From contig CP064980.1 in NCBI GenBank assembly GCA_016699535.1, positions 3,480,001-3,544,000 of the forward strand: 64,000 nt of DNA. The letters are read 5' to 3'. This DNA is from Myxococcales bacterium (lineage in GTDB: Bacteria > Myxococcota_A > Polyangia > Polyangiales > GCA-016699535). Below the pieces are notes generated by a model, which did not search any database, was not told the DNA's origin, and saw only the letters and a list, made by a program, of their open reading frames with translations. Below, piece after piece: positions 63,758-64,000 of this stretch. A program made the translations under genes and the position numbers. Each line of letters starts with the position of its first letter. Position 1 is the first letter of the stretch.

Positions 63758-64000
63758 ATGATTAACCGCATCATCGATTTTTCTCTAAACCACCGTTTGC
63801 TGGTTATCATCGGCTGGTTTTTGACGGTGGCTATCGGAGCGTATTCCCTCTCTGATCTGCCAATCGACGCAGTGCCCGATGTGACCAACGTTCAGGTTCA
63901 AGTGCTGACCAACACTCCCGGTTTGGCTCCAGAAGAGGTGGAAAAGTTTATCACCTTCCCTGTCGAGACGGCCATGAGCGGTGTGCCCAAGGTCGAAGAG
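63758..64000 (+). CDS. czcA: Heavy-metal RND transporter, CzcA family (3' truncated by window end)
   Basis: First 81 codons of a CzcA/CusA-type inner-membrane pump, starting at ATG 63758 (AAAG before it) and 12 bases after the adaptor's stop. It opens with the first membrane helix (LNHRLLVIIGWFLTVAIGA), then LSDLPIDAVPDVTNVQVQV and PGLAPEEVEKFITFPVETAM, diagnostic of heavy-metal RND proteins. It completes the czcCBA-type set. Confidence 0.94.
   Translation, partial: MINRIIDFSLNHRLLVIIGWFLTVAIGAYSLSDLPIDAVPDVTNVQVQVLTNTPGLAPEEVEKFITFPVETAMSGVPKVEE

Overview
The window reads as a chromosomal segment of a Gram-negative, predatory/gliding-type lineage of the former Deltaproteobacteria, most like Myxococcota or Bradymonadota. 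This is inferred from gene families, not from a database search. Pointers are many short secreted lipoproteins with Asp/Ser-rich linkers, von Willebrand A and EF-hand-like lipoproteins, sigma/anti-sigma pairs, a PATAN (DUF4388) response regulator, very long TPR proteins and a CPBP protease next to birA. By eye the base composition is moderate, near 50% GC, which is low for classical myxobacteria.

Layout. 0-9 kb: a truncated membrane protein, SIMPL lipoprotein, apaG, arylamine N-acetyltransferase, a TerC-type membrane protein, secreted lipoproteins, DUF2239 with a 32-bp palindrome, and OsmC. 9-12 kb: an operon of outer-membrane protein, ECF sigma factor and membrane TPR/anti-sigma-like protein, then a decayed metallo-beta-lactamase remnant. 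12-20 kb: PH-domain protein, tag, GNAT, outer-membrane and lipoproteins, initiator tRNA with a 113-bp tandem repeat downstream, rluB, and two EF-hand-like lipoproteins. 20-28 kb: RHH protein-lepA-cysC, a REC-GGDEF-EAL protein, an Rcp1-like regulator and an ethylene-receptor-like histidine kinase. 28-38.5 kb: VWA lipoprotein, large radical SAM protein, tRNA-Glu, tRNA-Lys and a CAT tRNA embedded in repeats, then rpoD-dnaG. 38.8-46 kb: CPBP protease-birA-ygfZ, SDR, A-type Fe-S carrier, the poly-gamma-glutamate operon pgsB-pgsC-pgsW, and an AAA ATPase. 46-55 kb: a giant TPR gene with an in-frame TAA, a REC/PATAN protein, and an outer-membrane TPR/beta-barrel gene flanked by two long inverted repeats. 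55-64 kb (accessory): LysE exporter divergent from an expansin, AlbA_2 protein, gene fragments, a methyltransferase and its internally deleted copy, a merR cut by a hairpin element, a MazF-type toxin-antitoxin pair, then a CzcCBA-type metal efflux operon running off the end.

A window-wide theme is single-base frameshifts, mostly at short homopolymers, in genes that are otherwise intact, including lepA, apaG, pgsW (twice) and the czcB-like gene. They are best explained as consensus indel errors, and I describe the affected genes as single loci. The strongest leads for new biology are the ethylene-binding-type histidine kinase with its small regulator; a 107-bp dispersed repeat beside the tRNA cluster whose two copies differ in partly structure-preserving ways; ~110-116-bp duplications downstream of three tRNA genes; and several long palindromes or inverted repeats at gene starts.
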